A stretch of 64,000 nucleotides of DNA, taken from NCBI RefSeq assembly GCF_020180945.1, contig NZ_JAIPUL010000001.1:496001-560000 (forward strand), read 5' to 3'. The DNA is from Lacticaseibacillus kribbianus (GTDB lineage Bacteria > Bacillota > Bacilli > Lactobacillales > Lactobacillaceae). How positions within the stretch are numbered: position 1 is the first letter of the stretch; the number at the start of each line of letters is the position of its first letter. A program made the translations under genes and the position numbers. The notes under the pieces are model-generated. The model did not search any database. It was not told the origin of the DNA and saw only the letters and a list, made by a program, of their open reading frames with translations. Shown here piece after piece: positions 43,710 through 51,922 of this stretch.

Positions 43710-44855
43710 CTACCTGCGGCGCAGCACCAGCGTGGCGCAGGCGACTAGGCCACCGCTGACGGCGAAGGTGGCACCGAAGCCGAAGCGGCTGACCGCAAAG
43801 CCCAACAGCGGGAACAAGACGATCATGCATACGGAGTAGAGCAAGGACGCGACGGACAGCAGCGTCGCGCGCTGGGCGCTTGGGATGCCGTCGTTGTAGT
43901 AGACGTCAAACACCGGACGCAGCAGGGCCGACAGCGCGTAGGTGAGCAGGTACACCGCGGCCAGCAGCCACGCGGCATCGAGCCCGGCGGCAAGCAGGGC
44001 CAGCGCCAGCGCCGCGCTCAGCCCGATCAGCACCCGGCGCGGGGAGAGGCGCAGCAGGTGCGGGCTGAGCTGGATGGCGAGGATGGCGACCAGCGCGGCG
44101 GCCGCCAGCAGCGCGGTGATCACGCCACCGGCGAAGTGGCGGGCGGTCATCACGCTTTGGAAGTAGTAGTAGTAGCCGGTGGTGATGGCGCTGAAACTGG
44201 CGTCAAACACCATCAGGGCCAGCAGGCGCCGATCGTGGCGCAGCACGCGCCAGGCGGTGGTCACGATGGTTTTGATGGTCTGGTGCGGGGCGCTTTGCGC
44301 GTGCAACGGCGGCTCGGCCAGCCGCCACACCGCGCCAATCGCGAGCACCGCCAGGCCCAGGGCGATCGCGTAGGTGGCGGCGAAGTGCCAGTGCGTCATC
44401 GCCCCGGCGACGATCAGCCCGCCGCTTGAGGCGACCTCGATGACGGTGTTGAGCCGGCTGGTGACCTGGGGCCAGCGCGTAGTTTCGCCCGCCGCCTTCA
44501 GCGATTCGTAAAGCAGCGCCTCGAGCGTTCCGGACTGCAGGTTGAACGACCAGGCGGAAAAGACGAAGCTGGCGGCGAACCACCAGAAGCCGCCGCGGTA
44601 CAGCATCATGGCGGCGGACACGAGGGCGGCGATGCGCGACAGCGTCAGCATCCGGCGGTAGGTGAAGCGGTCGGCCAAGACGCCCGAGGGCACCTCGAAC
44701 AGGAACGAGGCGACGTGAAACACGCTTTCGCACAGGCCGATGGCGACCAGGCTCAGGCCCATGCGGCCCAGGTAGATCACCCACAGCTGGGTGATGCCGC
44801 AAAAGGCGAAGAAGCTGTACGCGTAGGCGGCGCGTAATTGTGAGTTAATTTTCAT
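43710..44855 (-). CDS. MFS transporter under a leader-peptide/terminator region
   Basis: The protein has 381 residues with about 12 membrane helices. Motif A region: EVPSGVLADRFTYRRML near residues 56-72. It resembles small MFS efflux proteins. ATG 44855 is preferred: GGAG lies 6 bases before it, inside the codons of an upstream ATG at 44867. Immediately upstream are a strong terminator hairpin (44870-44896) and a short leader ORF (44931-44987). This implies that full-length mRNA is made only when the terminator is bypassed, as in ribosome-mediated attenuation of antibiotic resistance genes. The substrate is unknown. Confidence 0.87.
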   Translation of the reverse strand: MKINSQLRAAYAYSFFAFCGITQLWVIYLGRMGLSLVAIGLCESVFHVASFLFEVPSGVLADRFTYRRMLTLSRIAALVSAAMMLYRGGFWWFAASFVFSAWSFNLQSGTLEALLYESLKAAGETTRWPQVTSRLNTVIEVASSGGLIVAGAMTHWHFAATYAIALGLAVLAIGAVWRLAEPPLHAQSAPHQTIKTIVTTAWRVLRHDRRLLALMVFDASFSAITTGYYYYFQSVMTARHFAGGVITALLAAAALVAILAIQLSPHLLRLSPRRVLIGLSAALALALLAAGLDAAWLLAAVYLLTYALSALLRPVFDVYYNDGIPSAQRATLLSVASLLYSVCMIVLFPLLGFAVSRFGFGATFAVSGGLVACATLVLRRR

Positions 44856-44869
44856 GATTTTCTCCATAG

Positions 44870-44896
44870 AAAAAGCGCAAGCGTCGCCGCTTGCGC
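44870..44896 (-). terminator. Attenuator-like terminator before the MFS gene
   Basis: On the minus strand GCGCAAGCG/CGCTTGCGC with GCGA loop and TTTTT ends only about 15 bases before the MFS start. A weaker hairpin GGG-TA/TA-CCC followed by six T residues (44909-44914) precedes it. Confidence 0.8.
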
Positions 44897-44930
44897 CAGC
44901 GGCGGTCCAAAAAAGGGTAGACTATCCCCG

Positions 44931-44987
44931 TTAGGCCGCCAGAATGTATGTAATCGTGTAGATGGTCACTTGCCACGCGTGCGTCAT
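44931..44987 (-). CDS. 18-residue leader peptide (candidate attenuation sensor)
   Basis: ATG is preceded by GGAGG with 6 intervening bases. The encoded peptide is MTHAWQVTIYTITYILAA, ending in TAA. It begins about 27 bases after the predicted transcription start and ends 35 bases before the terminator stem. The end of the ORF (GGCGG) can pair with CCGCC at the foot of the terminator region. Position, size and ribosome site match leader peptides whose stalled ribosome prevents formation of a downstream terminator. The hydrophobic end, rich in Ile, Thr and Tyr, is of the kind that can stall with macrolide-type drugs, but this is inference. Confidence 0.65.
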   Translation of the reverse strand: MTHAWQVTIYTITYILAA

Positions 44988-45013
44988 GATGCGCCTCCGA
45001 AATTGTTACGGGT

Positions 45014-45042
45014 AGCATACCGCAAACAATTCGCACGCGCAA
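45014..45042 (-). promoter_or_regulatory. Promoter of the leader-MFS unit
   Basis: On the minus strand TTGCGC (45037-45042), 17-base spacer, TATGCT (45014-45019). Confidence 0.6.
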
Positions 45043-45110
45043 TGCCAAAGTCGTTCGAAATCTGGTAATATAGTCGCATACATTAAAAATCGTGATAAAG
45101 GAAGATTACG

Positions 45111-46001
45111 TTGACGAACAAAACCCTGATCTTCGGCTCGGCGCTGGTCGATGCCCTGATGAATGTCCCGAACGTCCCGCTGACCGGCGGCAACGCCCTC
45201 GGCGATTTCCTGGAGTACCAAGTCGGCGGCTGCGCCATCAATGCCTACTGCGCCATGCGCTCGGCCGGTGAAACCGCCGACCTCTTCGTGCCGGTCGGCC
45301 ACGGCGCCAACGCCGATCGCATCGCCGCCCACATCCGCCGCATCGGCGAGGTGCCGCACGTGATCTCCGGCGCCCCGGACAACGGCTGGACCGTCGCCAT
45401 GATCGAGCCCAACGGCGAGCGCACCTTCATCGTGCTGCCGGGGATGGAGAAGCTGATTCGCCAAGACTGGCTGCGCGAGCTGGACATGGCGAGCTACGAC
45501 CTGCTGTACCTCAGCGGTTTTCAGCTCACCCAGCCGCACGTGGCGGAGGACGTGGTCGCGACCTACAGCAAGCGCCGCCCAGACGCCACCGTGCTGTTCG
45601 ACGTCGCGGCGCGGATTCAAAGCGTCGATCCTGACCTGTTGATGACGCTTCTGAAATCCGGCGTGATGGTCCACTGCAACGAAGTCGAGCTGCCCCAGGT
45701 GGCCAAGGGCGACACCTTTGAGGAGCAGGTCGCCTACCTGCACGGCCTGACGCACCAGCCGGTGGTCGTGACGCTCGGGGCGCGTGGCACCTACTACTAC
45801 GTCTCGGACACGGAGCAGGGCATCGTGCCTGGCGAAAAGGTGCGCGTGGTCAACACGGTCGGCGCCGGCGACTCCCACTGCGGCGGGATGCTGGCGGGCT
45901 TGGCCAAGGGGCTGTCGGTGCCGGACTCAATCGCCATCGCCAACCGCCTGGCCGCCAAGGTCTGTGGGATGCAGGCCAACATGCTGCCGGTGTTCGGGTA
46001 G
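45111..46001 (+). CDS. PfkB-family sugar/nucleoside kinase
   Basis: The protein has 296 residues. Motif 1 region is YQVGGCAINAYCAM and motif 2 is NTVGAGDSHCGGML with the catalytic Asp. PfkB kinases phosphorylate sugars or nucleosides with ATP. The substrate is not evident, and no sugar transporter is adjacent. The start is TTG behind AAAGGAAG; no in-frame ATG is nearby. It is divergent from the leader-MFS unit and stands alone. Confidence 0.88.
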   Translation: MTNKTLIFGSALVDALMNVPNVPLTGGNALGDFLEYQVGGCAINAYCAMRSAGETADLFVPVGHGANADRIAAHIRRIGEVPHVISGAPDNGWTVAMIEPNGERTFIVLPGMEKLIRQDWLRELDMASYDLLYLSGFQLTQPHVAEDVVATYSKRRPDATVLFDVAARIQSVDPDLLMTLLKSGVMVHCNEVELPQVAKGDTFEEQVAYLHGLTHQPVVVTLGARGTYYYVSDTEQGIVPGEKVRVVNTVGAGDSHCGGMLAGLAKGLSVPDSIAIANRLAAKVCGMQANMLPVFG

Positions 46002-46113
46002 GGGATTTTGGCGCCGGAAGATGGCTGCGGGCCGCTGATCGGTGGCCCATCCGCTGCTGCACGACCAACTGCGGCGGGCGCACCGGCGGCACACCTTGTG
46101 TGAGATGACAAAG

Positions 46114-46147
46114 AAATAAGGCCTCGGCTTTTGCCGAGGCCTTATTT
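46114..46147. terminator. Bidirectional terminator between pfkB and the PNAG-like operon
   Basis: A 15-bp perfect stem AAATAAGGCCTCGGC/GCCGAGGCCTTATTT with TTTT loop; the T and A runs lie within the stem ends, so it can act in both directions. Confidence 0.88.
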
Positions 46148-46151
46148 GCGC

Positions 46152-47042
46152 TCACTTGTAGTCCAGCCACGCTTGGAACTGGTTCCAGTTCTTGTTGGTG
46201 ATCAGGATGCGATCGAGCGTGCCCTTGTGCGGGGTGGTGGTTTCGATGATGCGCTGGGAGAGGTTGAACACCCCGTACATCTCGGTCTGGTGGTTCAGGA
46301 AGCTCACGTTGTTCTTGGTGATCGTCCCGTACGGGGAGGCGAAGTAGTGGGCGTACTCGCCGAAGTGGCGCAGGTAGGTCGCCTGGGAGGCCTCGTAGTC
46401 CTCCTGGAAGAAGTCCTCGTAGCTCTTCAGGTTCCCCACCGGGATGTCGTTTTTCAGGTAGTGCATGTCGTTGGTGTGCAGGGCGATGGTGGCAAGCCCC
46501 GAGTCGTGCATCTCCTTGAGCTGCGCCCAGCTGGCCAGCTTCTGGTCGGCGTCGTACTTGCCGACCTTGCTGGTGATGATGAACGCGGTGAAGGGGATCT
46601 TGTTGGCCTTCAGGTACGGGTACGCGTTTTGGAACGCGCTTTCCGCGATGTCGTCGAAGGTCAGGACCACGTACTTGCCGACCGGCTTGATGTCGGCCGC
46701 CATGATGTCGTGGGCCTGGTCCATCGAGATGATCTCGGCGCCGGAGGCCTCAATCGCCTCGATCTGGGCGATAAAGTTGTCCTTGGTGATGTTGTACTCG
46801 CTGAGCTGGTTGTTGTTGCTCATGCTGCGGGCCACGCGCAGGCTGACCTGGTCCTTCAGGATGCGGTGGTACGAGAGGATGGCGATGCCGTCCTCCTTTT
46901 GAAGCTCTTCGGTCGGGATCTCGAAGCCGGATTCCACCTCGGAGTGCACGCGCAGCTCCTGCGCGCCGATGGTGGCGCCGACGGCAATCAGGGCGATGGT
47001 GAAAACAATCATGATCGCCCAGCGTTTGATCCGCTTGGCCAT
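46152..47042 (-). CDS. Polysaccharide deacetylase, IcaB/PgaB-like
   Basis: The protein has 296 residues: an N-terminal membrane anchor (residues 5-25) and a NodB-type deacetylase domain. Motifs are AILSYHRI, the metal/catalytic LTFDD, HTNDMHYL and FASPYGTITKNN. IcaB removes some acetyl groups from poly-beta-1,6-GlcNAc at the cell surface, which gives the polymer positive charge. It is last in a three-gene operon with a glycosyltransferase and a small membrane protein. ATG 47042 has AGGAG upstream. Confidence 0.88.
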   Translation of the reverse strand: MAKRIKRWAIMIVFTIALIAVGATIGAQELRVHSEVESGFEIPTEELQKEDGIAILSYHRILKDQVSLRVARSMSNNNQLSEYNITKDNFIAQIEAIEASGAEIISMDQAHDIMAADIKPVGKYVVLTFDDIAESAFQNAYPYLKANKIPFTAFIITSKVGKYDADQKLASWAQLKEMHDSGLATIALHTNDMHYLKNDIPVGNLKSYEDFFQEDYEASQATYLRHFGEYAHYFASPYGTITKNNVSFLNHQTEMYGVFNLSQRIIETTTPHKGTLDRILITNKNWNQFQAWLDYK

Positions 47043-47043
47043 G

Positions 47044-47319
47044 TTAATTCTCCTTTCCGTGGGTCCACAGCACGCGCAGGAGCGCGAGGCTGCCAATCGT
47101 CGCGATGATCCAGCCGAGGGCCTTGACCACGTCGGCCCCGAGCTGCCACTCGATGTTGAAGAGGTTGTAGATCGGCGCGATGAAGTCGCTGAAGTACCCG
47201 ATGTCGAACAGCACGTTGAGCACTAAGAGCCCGGCAATCGCGGCCCACATCAGGATGAGCCAAAGCGCGTTGACCGCGGTGGCCCAGCGGTTGGTGGCGT
47301 AGATCACTTTAACCCGCAT
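47044..47319 (-). CDS. Small membrane protein, IcaD/PgaD-like
   Basis: The protein has 91 residues with two membrane helices (about 14-38 and 62-84). Its place between the IcaA-like transferase (11-base overlap) and the IcaB-like deacetylase (1-base gap) matches IcaD/PgaD, a partner needed for full polymerase activity. Sequence similarity alone would not settle this; the call rests on topology and position. Confidence 0.72.
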   Translation of the reverse strand: MRVKVIYATNRWATAVNALWLILMWAAIAGLLVLNVLFDIGYFSDFIAPIYNLFNIEWQLGADVVKALGWIIATIGSLALLRVLWTHGKEN

Positions 47320-48538
47320 TGGTCGATTTTCCTTTCATTTGGCCCAGTGACCGGCTGCGGTCGGCGGACTCCCAGCGACCGTGTTCGATCGGGGTGTACA
47401 CCATTTTCAGCACCGCGGTCACCAGCGAGTACAGGTTCAAAAACCAGTAGAAGAACAGGTACATCGGGGTGTAGAGGAACATCCGCATGCGCAGCTTGGC
47501 GGTGCGCACCGACATGATCATGCCGGCGAAGAACTGCAGCAGGCCGATGAAGAAGATCATCAGAATCACGTTGCCGTCCAGCTGCACCGCCTGGTTGATG
47601 ATCGAGGAGGCGACGAAGAAGGACATGGAGAACAGCGTGCCGAAGGACCACAGAATCGAGGTCATCATCTCGTACAGCAGCCAGGTGTTTGGCTGCCACG
47701 GCTTGAACAGGAGGCGCCAGTTGCTCACCAGCACCTGCAGGCCGCCGTACGCCCAGCGCTGGCGCTGCTTGAGCAGGGACTTGATGGTCGATGGCACCAG
47801 GATCCAGGTCGTCGCCTGCGGCTGGTAGGCCACGCGCCAGTTCTTGAGCTTCATGCGCCAAGTGATGTCGATGTCTTCGGTCTGCACGTTCTCGTTCCAG
47901 CCGTTGACACTGGCCAGTGCGGCCTTGCGGTACAGCACCAGCACGCCGGACAGGGTCAGGATGTTGCTGGTGAAAAACATCTGCGAGCGCTTGATCAGGT
48001 CGATGATCGCGGTGTACTCCATCGTCTGCATCTTCTCGACGATCACGCCGCGGTTGAGCACGATCGGCTTGCCGGTCACGGCGCCGATGCGGTCGTCTTT
48101 CTTCAGGCTGTTCAGCAGGTGGTCAACCGCGTGCGGGTCGATCAAGGAATCGGAGTCGACGCACAGGAGGTACTCACCGTGGGCGGCCTTGGCGCCGGCG
48201 TTCATCGCCGCCGCCTTGCCCCCGTTGTGCGGCTGGGCAACGATGGTCATCGGCACCCGGCGGAATTTTTGCTTGAGCGCATTCATCACCAGCAGGGTGT
48301 TGTCGGTGGAGTGATCGTCCACCAGAATCAGCTCAATGTTGCGGTGCGCCTGCTGGCACAGCGACTGAACCGTTTCGTGAAGTGTGGCCTCCTCGTTGTA
48401 GCAAGGCACGATCACGCTCACGAGATCGTCGTGGCTGGCCTGGGAGCGGCGCGGAGACGTTAAGCGGTAGAACAAGGTGCCGATCAGCCAGACCAAGGTC
48501 ATGGTGAGCGGATACAGCAGAATGAAGCTGGTTAGCAT
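47309..48538 (-). CDS. Family 2 glycosyltransferase, IcaA/PgaC-like PNAG synthase
   Basis: The protein has 409 residues. A membrane helix at residues 3-23 precedes the GT2 domain with VIVPCYNEEATLHETV, LVDDHSTD, CVDSDSLID, QTEDIDITWR and the processive-synthase motif KQRQRWAYG; several C-terminal membrane helices follow. It should polymerise UDP-GlcNAc into beta-1,6-GlcNAc chains and extrude them. ATG 48538 has GGAGG 8 bases upstream; the longer frame from 48577 overlaps the leader. No IcaC-like O-succinyltransferase gene is present. Confidence 0.88.
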   Translation of the reverse strand: MLTSFILLYPLTMTLVWLIGTLFYRLTSPRRSQASHDDLVSVIVPCYNEEATLHETVQSLCQQAHRNIELILVDDHSTDNTLLVMNALKQKFRRVPMTIVAQPHNGGKAAAMNAGAKAAHGEYLLCVDSDSLIDPHAVDHLLNSLKKDDRIGAVTGKPIVLNRGVIVEKMQTMEYTAIIDLIKRSQMFFTSNILTLSGVLVLYRKAALASVNGWNENVQTEDIDITWRMKLKNWRVAYQPQATTWILVPSTIKSLLKQRQRWAYGGLQVLVSNWRLLFKPWQPNTWLLYEMMTSILWSFGTLFSMSFFVASSIINQAVQLDGNVILMIFFIGLLQFFAGMIMSVRTAKLRMRMFLYTPMYLFFYWFLNLYSLVTAVLKMVYTPIEHGRWESADRSRSLGQMKGKSTNAG

Positions 48539-48610
48539 CAGCGTAGCCTCCCTTTGAGTATTTGCATCGCCTACCACTAAAGCATAGCATGGTCAAGACT
48601 GATTCATGAA

Positions 48611-48639
48611 ACATTATGACGATTATTTATCCTGGTCAA
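48611..48639 (-). promoter_or_regulatory. Promoter of the PNAG-like operon
   Basis: On the minus strand TTGACC (48634-48639), 17-base spacer, TAATGT (48611-48616). The surrounding 48580-48680 is unusually AT-rich for this window. Confidence 0.6.
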
Positions 48640-48701
48640 CGATTTATTTGTCAATCCATCTTTTTTATTCTTATTTAAAGGCGCATCGCTGGTGACAAGA
48701 C

Positions 48702-48730
48702 AAAAAAATCCCCGCGAAATAAACGCGGGG
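48702..48730 (-). terminator. Terminator of the GNAT gene
   Basis: On the minus strand CCCCGCG/CGCGGGG with a 7-base loop, followed by A and seven T residues. Confidence 0.92.
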
Positions 48731-48747
48731 AAAGCGAGTCTGGGGAG

Positions 48748-49230
48748 CTAGGCGAACGCCGCGGCGGCAGGCGCCAGGCAAAGGCCTCCGATCCGGCGGC
48801 CGGGGCGCTGCAGGTCCTTTTGCCACATGGTCTGGGTCGCGTCCGGCCAAAAGCCGGTGGCGCGCAGGAAGGCGGCGTCGGCCGGGCCGCGGTGCCACAG
48901 CCGGGTCTGGCCGCCTGCCTGGGCGACTTGCTCGGCCTGGTGCAGCAGCACCCGGCCGCACCCGTGGCCGCGCCAGGCGGGGGCGACGTACAGCTGGGCG
49001 ACCTCGAGCTGATCGGGCCAAAGCCCGGTACTTTGGGCGTCGCCCGCATTGCAGCGGAGGAAGCCGACCGGGGTGCAGCCCGCAAACAAGAAGTAAAAAT
49101 CGACGTTCGGGGTGGCCAAGGCCCGGCGCAGGGCGGCCGCACTCGGCGCAGGCGCCAGCGCGGGGGCCGCCATCATGGTAGCCAACTGATCGATGTCTGC
49201 CAGCGTGCACCTGCGCAGTGTTGTGTTCAT
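48748..49230 (-). CDS. GNAT-family acetyltransferase
   Basis: The protein has 160 residues. The acetyl-CoA site is seen in VAQLYVAPAWRGHGCGRVLLHQAE (the RGHGCG loop). ATG 49230 is used with GGGGGTAA upstream; the longer open frame has no ribosome site. GNAT enzymes acetylate amines of small molecules or proteins, but the substrate is unknown. It is a single-gene unit. The C-terminal 15 residues are Ala-rich. Confidence 0.85.
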   Translation of the reverse strand: MNTTLRRCTLADIDQLATMMAAPALAPAPSAAALRRALATPNVDFYFLFAGCTPVGFLRCNAGDAQSTGLWPDQLEVAQLYVAPAWRGHGCGRVLLHQAEQVAQAGGQTRLWHRGPADAAFLRATGFWPDATQTMWQKDLQRPGRRIGGLCLAPAAAAFA

Positions 49231-49423
49231 GCCGTTACCCCCAGTCTTCCGTGTTGTGAAACCGACAAGTGACGAGTCTACCACCGCGGCGGGCGGCGCG
49301 CACGCGAAAAACGGGTTACATGGCAAAACTCTCATGCAATGCCTGGCCTGGGCTGGTGGCACAACTTTGTGAAGGATGGTACAATGTTGGCAAAAGGCGC
49401 CGCGGCGCAGGGGAGGTCATCAC

Positions 49424-50335
49424 GTGGACGGCGAGTCGTTGTTCGAGCGGGCGAGTGCGGAGGAGCGCAACTGGTGCTGGGCGGAGACGCCGCCCAAGCG
49501 CGCCGTTCGGGTCCGCGCGCGGCAGCGCATTTTGGATCAGCGGGTGGTGATCGCGGGCCAGCCGACGCTTGCGGCCCTCGTGTCGCGGGCCGGCGCCGCG
49601 CGCGTGGTGGACTACCTGCGCTACGGCACGGAGATCGACCGCGCCAGCTGCACGGTCGACGGCCAGCCGCTTGCCATCACCGGCGACAAGACCCTGGTGG
49701 TGGTGATGAAGCACCCCAGCGGCAGTGCGTGCAGGGTGCTGGACGAGACGGCGGTGCGGGTCTGCCTAGACGCGCCGGCCTGCTACGCGCGGGTCTTCAT
49801 GGTCAACGTCGTGCCGGTGGTCTGCGGCAACGCGCGCTACCTGCGCCCGGGGGCCCTGCTCGAGGAGGCCGCGACGTACGGCCTCGGCCACTTCGTGCAG
49901 GTCAGCCAGACGGGGGAGAAAACGGTGGTGAGCCAGCCCCTGTTGGCCCGGTGCGATGCCCACAACCCGCAGATGGTCGAGCAGACCACCGGGGTCCATG
50001 CGGTGCCGGGGCTGCGCAACGCGGCCTTCATCCGCCAGATCCTGCTGCAGCGGCTGGACGCCGACGTGCTGCTGGCGACCGGGGCGTTGCGCTGCTCGAT
50101 CGAAACCGGCGAGCACGCGCTGGGGCAGGCCTACTGCCGGCTGCTCGAGACGCTGGCGCCCTTGGCCGACCTGAACCGGCTGTTCGTGCTCGGCCTGTGC
50201 GCCGACCACCAGTACGGCCGCAGCCCGCGCCCGCAAAACCCGCGCGACGCCGTGCCGCTGGTGGACGGGGCCTGGGTGCTGCACCCGGTCGCCCTGGCCC
50301 GACTCGGCCGGCGGCGGGTGCTGACGCTGCGCTGA
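49424..50335 (+). CDS. DUF1643-like protein, Cys/Arg-rich
   Basis: The protein has 303 residues. LVVVMKHPSGSA, DETAVRVC and FMVNVVPV follow the order of DUF1643 (MLNPS...D.T...VNLFP), and FVLGLCADHQYGRSPRPQNPRD fits its C-terminal segment. The assignment is tentative. The start is GTG 49424 behind GGGGAGG; an in-frame ATG at 49376 lies inside a TACAAT promoter box (49380-49385). DUF1643 proteins have no settled function. It contains about ten Cys residues, high for a cytoplasmic protein of this organism. Confidence 0.6.
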   Translation: MDGESLFERASAEERNWCWAETPPKRAVRVRARQRILDQRVVIAGQPTLAALVSRAGAARVVDYLRYGTEIDRASCTVDGQPLAITGDKTLVVVMKHPSGSACRVLDETAVRVCLDAPACYARVFMVNVVPVVCGNARYLRPGALLEEAATYGLGHFVQVSQTGEKTVVSQPLLARCDAHNPQMVEQTTGVHAVPGLRNAAFIRQILLQRLDADVLLATGALRCSIETGEHALGQAYCRLLETLAPLADLNRLFVLGLCADHQYGRSPRPQNPRDAVPLVDGAWVLHPVALARLGRRRVLTLR

Positions 50336-50415
50336 CCCGGATGCCGGGCCTGCACCGGCCGCGGGCCCGGCGCCGGCGCAATCCCGCCAGCGGGGGTACA
50401 GGATAGACACGATGG

Positions 50416-50446
50416 GGCCAGACCGCGGTTGCGGCCTGGCCTTTTT
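50416..50446 (+). terminator. Terminator after the DUF1643-like gene
   Basis: Stem GGCCAGACCGC/GCGGCCTGGCC with one mismatch, GGTT loop, five T residues. Confidence 0.85.
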
Positions 50447-50614
50447 GGTGGCCGCCGGCGGGGTGAAAGCGGTGCCGAGCACCCACTAGTGGTATGCTCA
50501 ATATTTAATTAACACAAGATGTGGTGGTTGCGGGTTTACAAATGCCCCAGCGAGGTCAATAATGGATGACATGCTGCTTTTGCAGACGAGACGAAAAAAG
50601 GGGACTTATTCATT

Positions 50615-51346
50615 ATGACGCACGAGAATTACGGGACCTGGCTGCTCAATCAACTCAAGGGCTGGCCGCAGCAGAACTACTACCTCTTCTGGTTCGCTCT
50701 GGGCTGTCAGATCATGACGCTGGTCAATGCGCCGATCACGGCCGTGTCGGTTGTCACCTTCATCGGCACCACCATCGGCGTGCTGTGTGTTCTGGCGATC
50801 AACGCCACCAAGGCCGTCAACGGCTGGCTGGGCCTGGTGTCCGCCGCCTGCTTCATTTTTGTCGGCTTCACCGCCAAGAACTACCTGTCGATCTTCGAGC
50901 AGATCGCCTACGTGATCACGCTCGACCTGCCCGTCTTGATCTCCGTGCGCAGCTGGAACGACGACACGAAGAACCACCTGCGCAAGTTCGGGGCCAAGGA
51001 GTGGGCGATTTCTTTGGGCTTCACCCTGATCGTCTGGGCGCTGTCCGCGTACCTGATCGGCAACTTCACCAATGACCCGCGGCCGGTTTACGACGGCATG
51101 GCCTTCGCCATCAGCCTGACCGGCGGCATCGTCTGCTACCTGCGCTACTCCAACCAGTACTTCTGGTGGCTGTTCTCCGGCATCGCCCAGCTGATTCTTT
51201 GGGGCATCACCTACGCGCAGGGCGACGCGAGCCTGGGCATGGCGATCAACTCCAGCATCTACGTGATCAACGACATTCTGGCCTTCACGATCAGCCCGTG
51301 GTTCAACGCCGGGCGCCGCAAGCTGGGCCTGAGCGAAATTAAGTGA
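50615..51346 (+). CDS. pnuC: PnuC-family nucleoside transporter
   Basis: The protein has 243 residues with seven to eight membrane helices and the PnuC pattern of aromatic residues (LRYSNQYFWWLFSGIAQLILW). Classic PnuC carries nicotinamide riboside. Here the next two genes handle deoxynucleosides, so a deoxynucleoside substrate is plausible. No NAD-biosynthesis gene is adjacent. AAAAAAGGGG precedes ATG. The upstream gap 50447-50614 has a TGGTATGCT extended -10 box near 50491 and no recognised riboswitch. Confidence 0.85.
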   Translation: MTHENYGTWLLNQLKGWPQQNYYLFWFALGCQIMTLVNAPITAVSVVTFIGTTIGVLCVLAINATKAVNGWLGLVSAACFIFVGFTAKNYLSIFEQIAYVITLDLPVLISVRSWNDDTKNHLRKFGAKEWAISLGFTLIVWALSAYLIGNFTNDPRPVYDGMAFAISLTGGIVCYLRYSNQYFWWLFSGIAQLILWGITYAQGDASLGMAINSSIYVINDILAFTISPWFNAGRRKLGLSEIK

Positions 51347-51400
51347 TTGTCGCCGGGCGGTTTCTGGTATGATAGAGACTGCCGGTTTTGGGAGGACGAG

Positions 51401-51892
51401 ATGACAGACAAAAGCAAGCGGCGGGTGCCTTTGGCCAAGCTGTACCTGGGCAGCCCGTGGTTCAACCCGACGCAACAGGCGCGGGTGGTGGCCGCCAAGG
51501 CGGCGCTTGACGCCAACGACACGGTCGCCCTGGTGCATTTTCCCTTCGACTGGGAGTACCACGACGAGCCGGTGACGGGGGAGACGATGACCCGCGAGTG
51601 GGTCGATGCGACCTACCAAAACGACCTGTCCGCGATGGCCACGGCCGACGCCGGCGTCTTCTTGTACGACTTGGACCAGGAGGATGCCGGCTGTGCCTTC
51701 GAGATCGGCTACCTGCGGGCGCTGCACAAGCCCGTGGTGCTGGTGCCTTTGGCCGCCGACCTGGCCGACAAGAAGCTCAACCTGATGCTGGCGGCGGGGG
51801 TCACGACCTTCCTGCCGGACATCGCGGCGCTTGAGGCCTTTGACTTCAACCACCTGCCCAGCGAGCCGGTTCACCCGTTTCCGGTATTTTGA
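51401..51892 (+). CDS. Nucleoside 2-deoxyribosyltransferase
   Basis: The protein has 163 residues. The nucleophile Glu101 is in CAFEIGYLRALHKPVV, and the N-terminus has KLYLGSPWFNPTQ. It exchanges bases between 2-deoxynucleosides, a hallmark enzyme of lactobacilli. ATG 51401 has GGGAGG upstream. An extended -10 promoter TGGTATGAT (51365-51373) overlaps the end of the gap after pnuC, so it can be expressed separately from the transporter. Confidence 0.93.
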   Translation: MTDKSKRRVPLAKLYLGSPWFNPTQQARVVAAKAALDANDTVALVHFPFDWEYHDEPVTGETMTREWVDATYQNDLSAMATADAGVFLYDLDQEDAGCAFEIGYLRALHKPVVLVPLAADLADKKLNLMLAAGVTTFLPDIAALEAFDFNHLPSEPVHPFPVF

Positions 51893-51922
51893 TTCGATTC
51901 ATCAGAGGAGGAACTACAACAC

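Noticed and set aside
50447-50614. NAD-II riboswitch before pnuC
   Set aside because: No convincing match to the pnuC-motif consensus, and the downstream genes point to deoxynucleosides.
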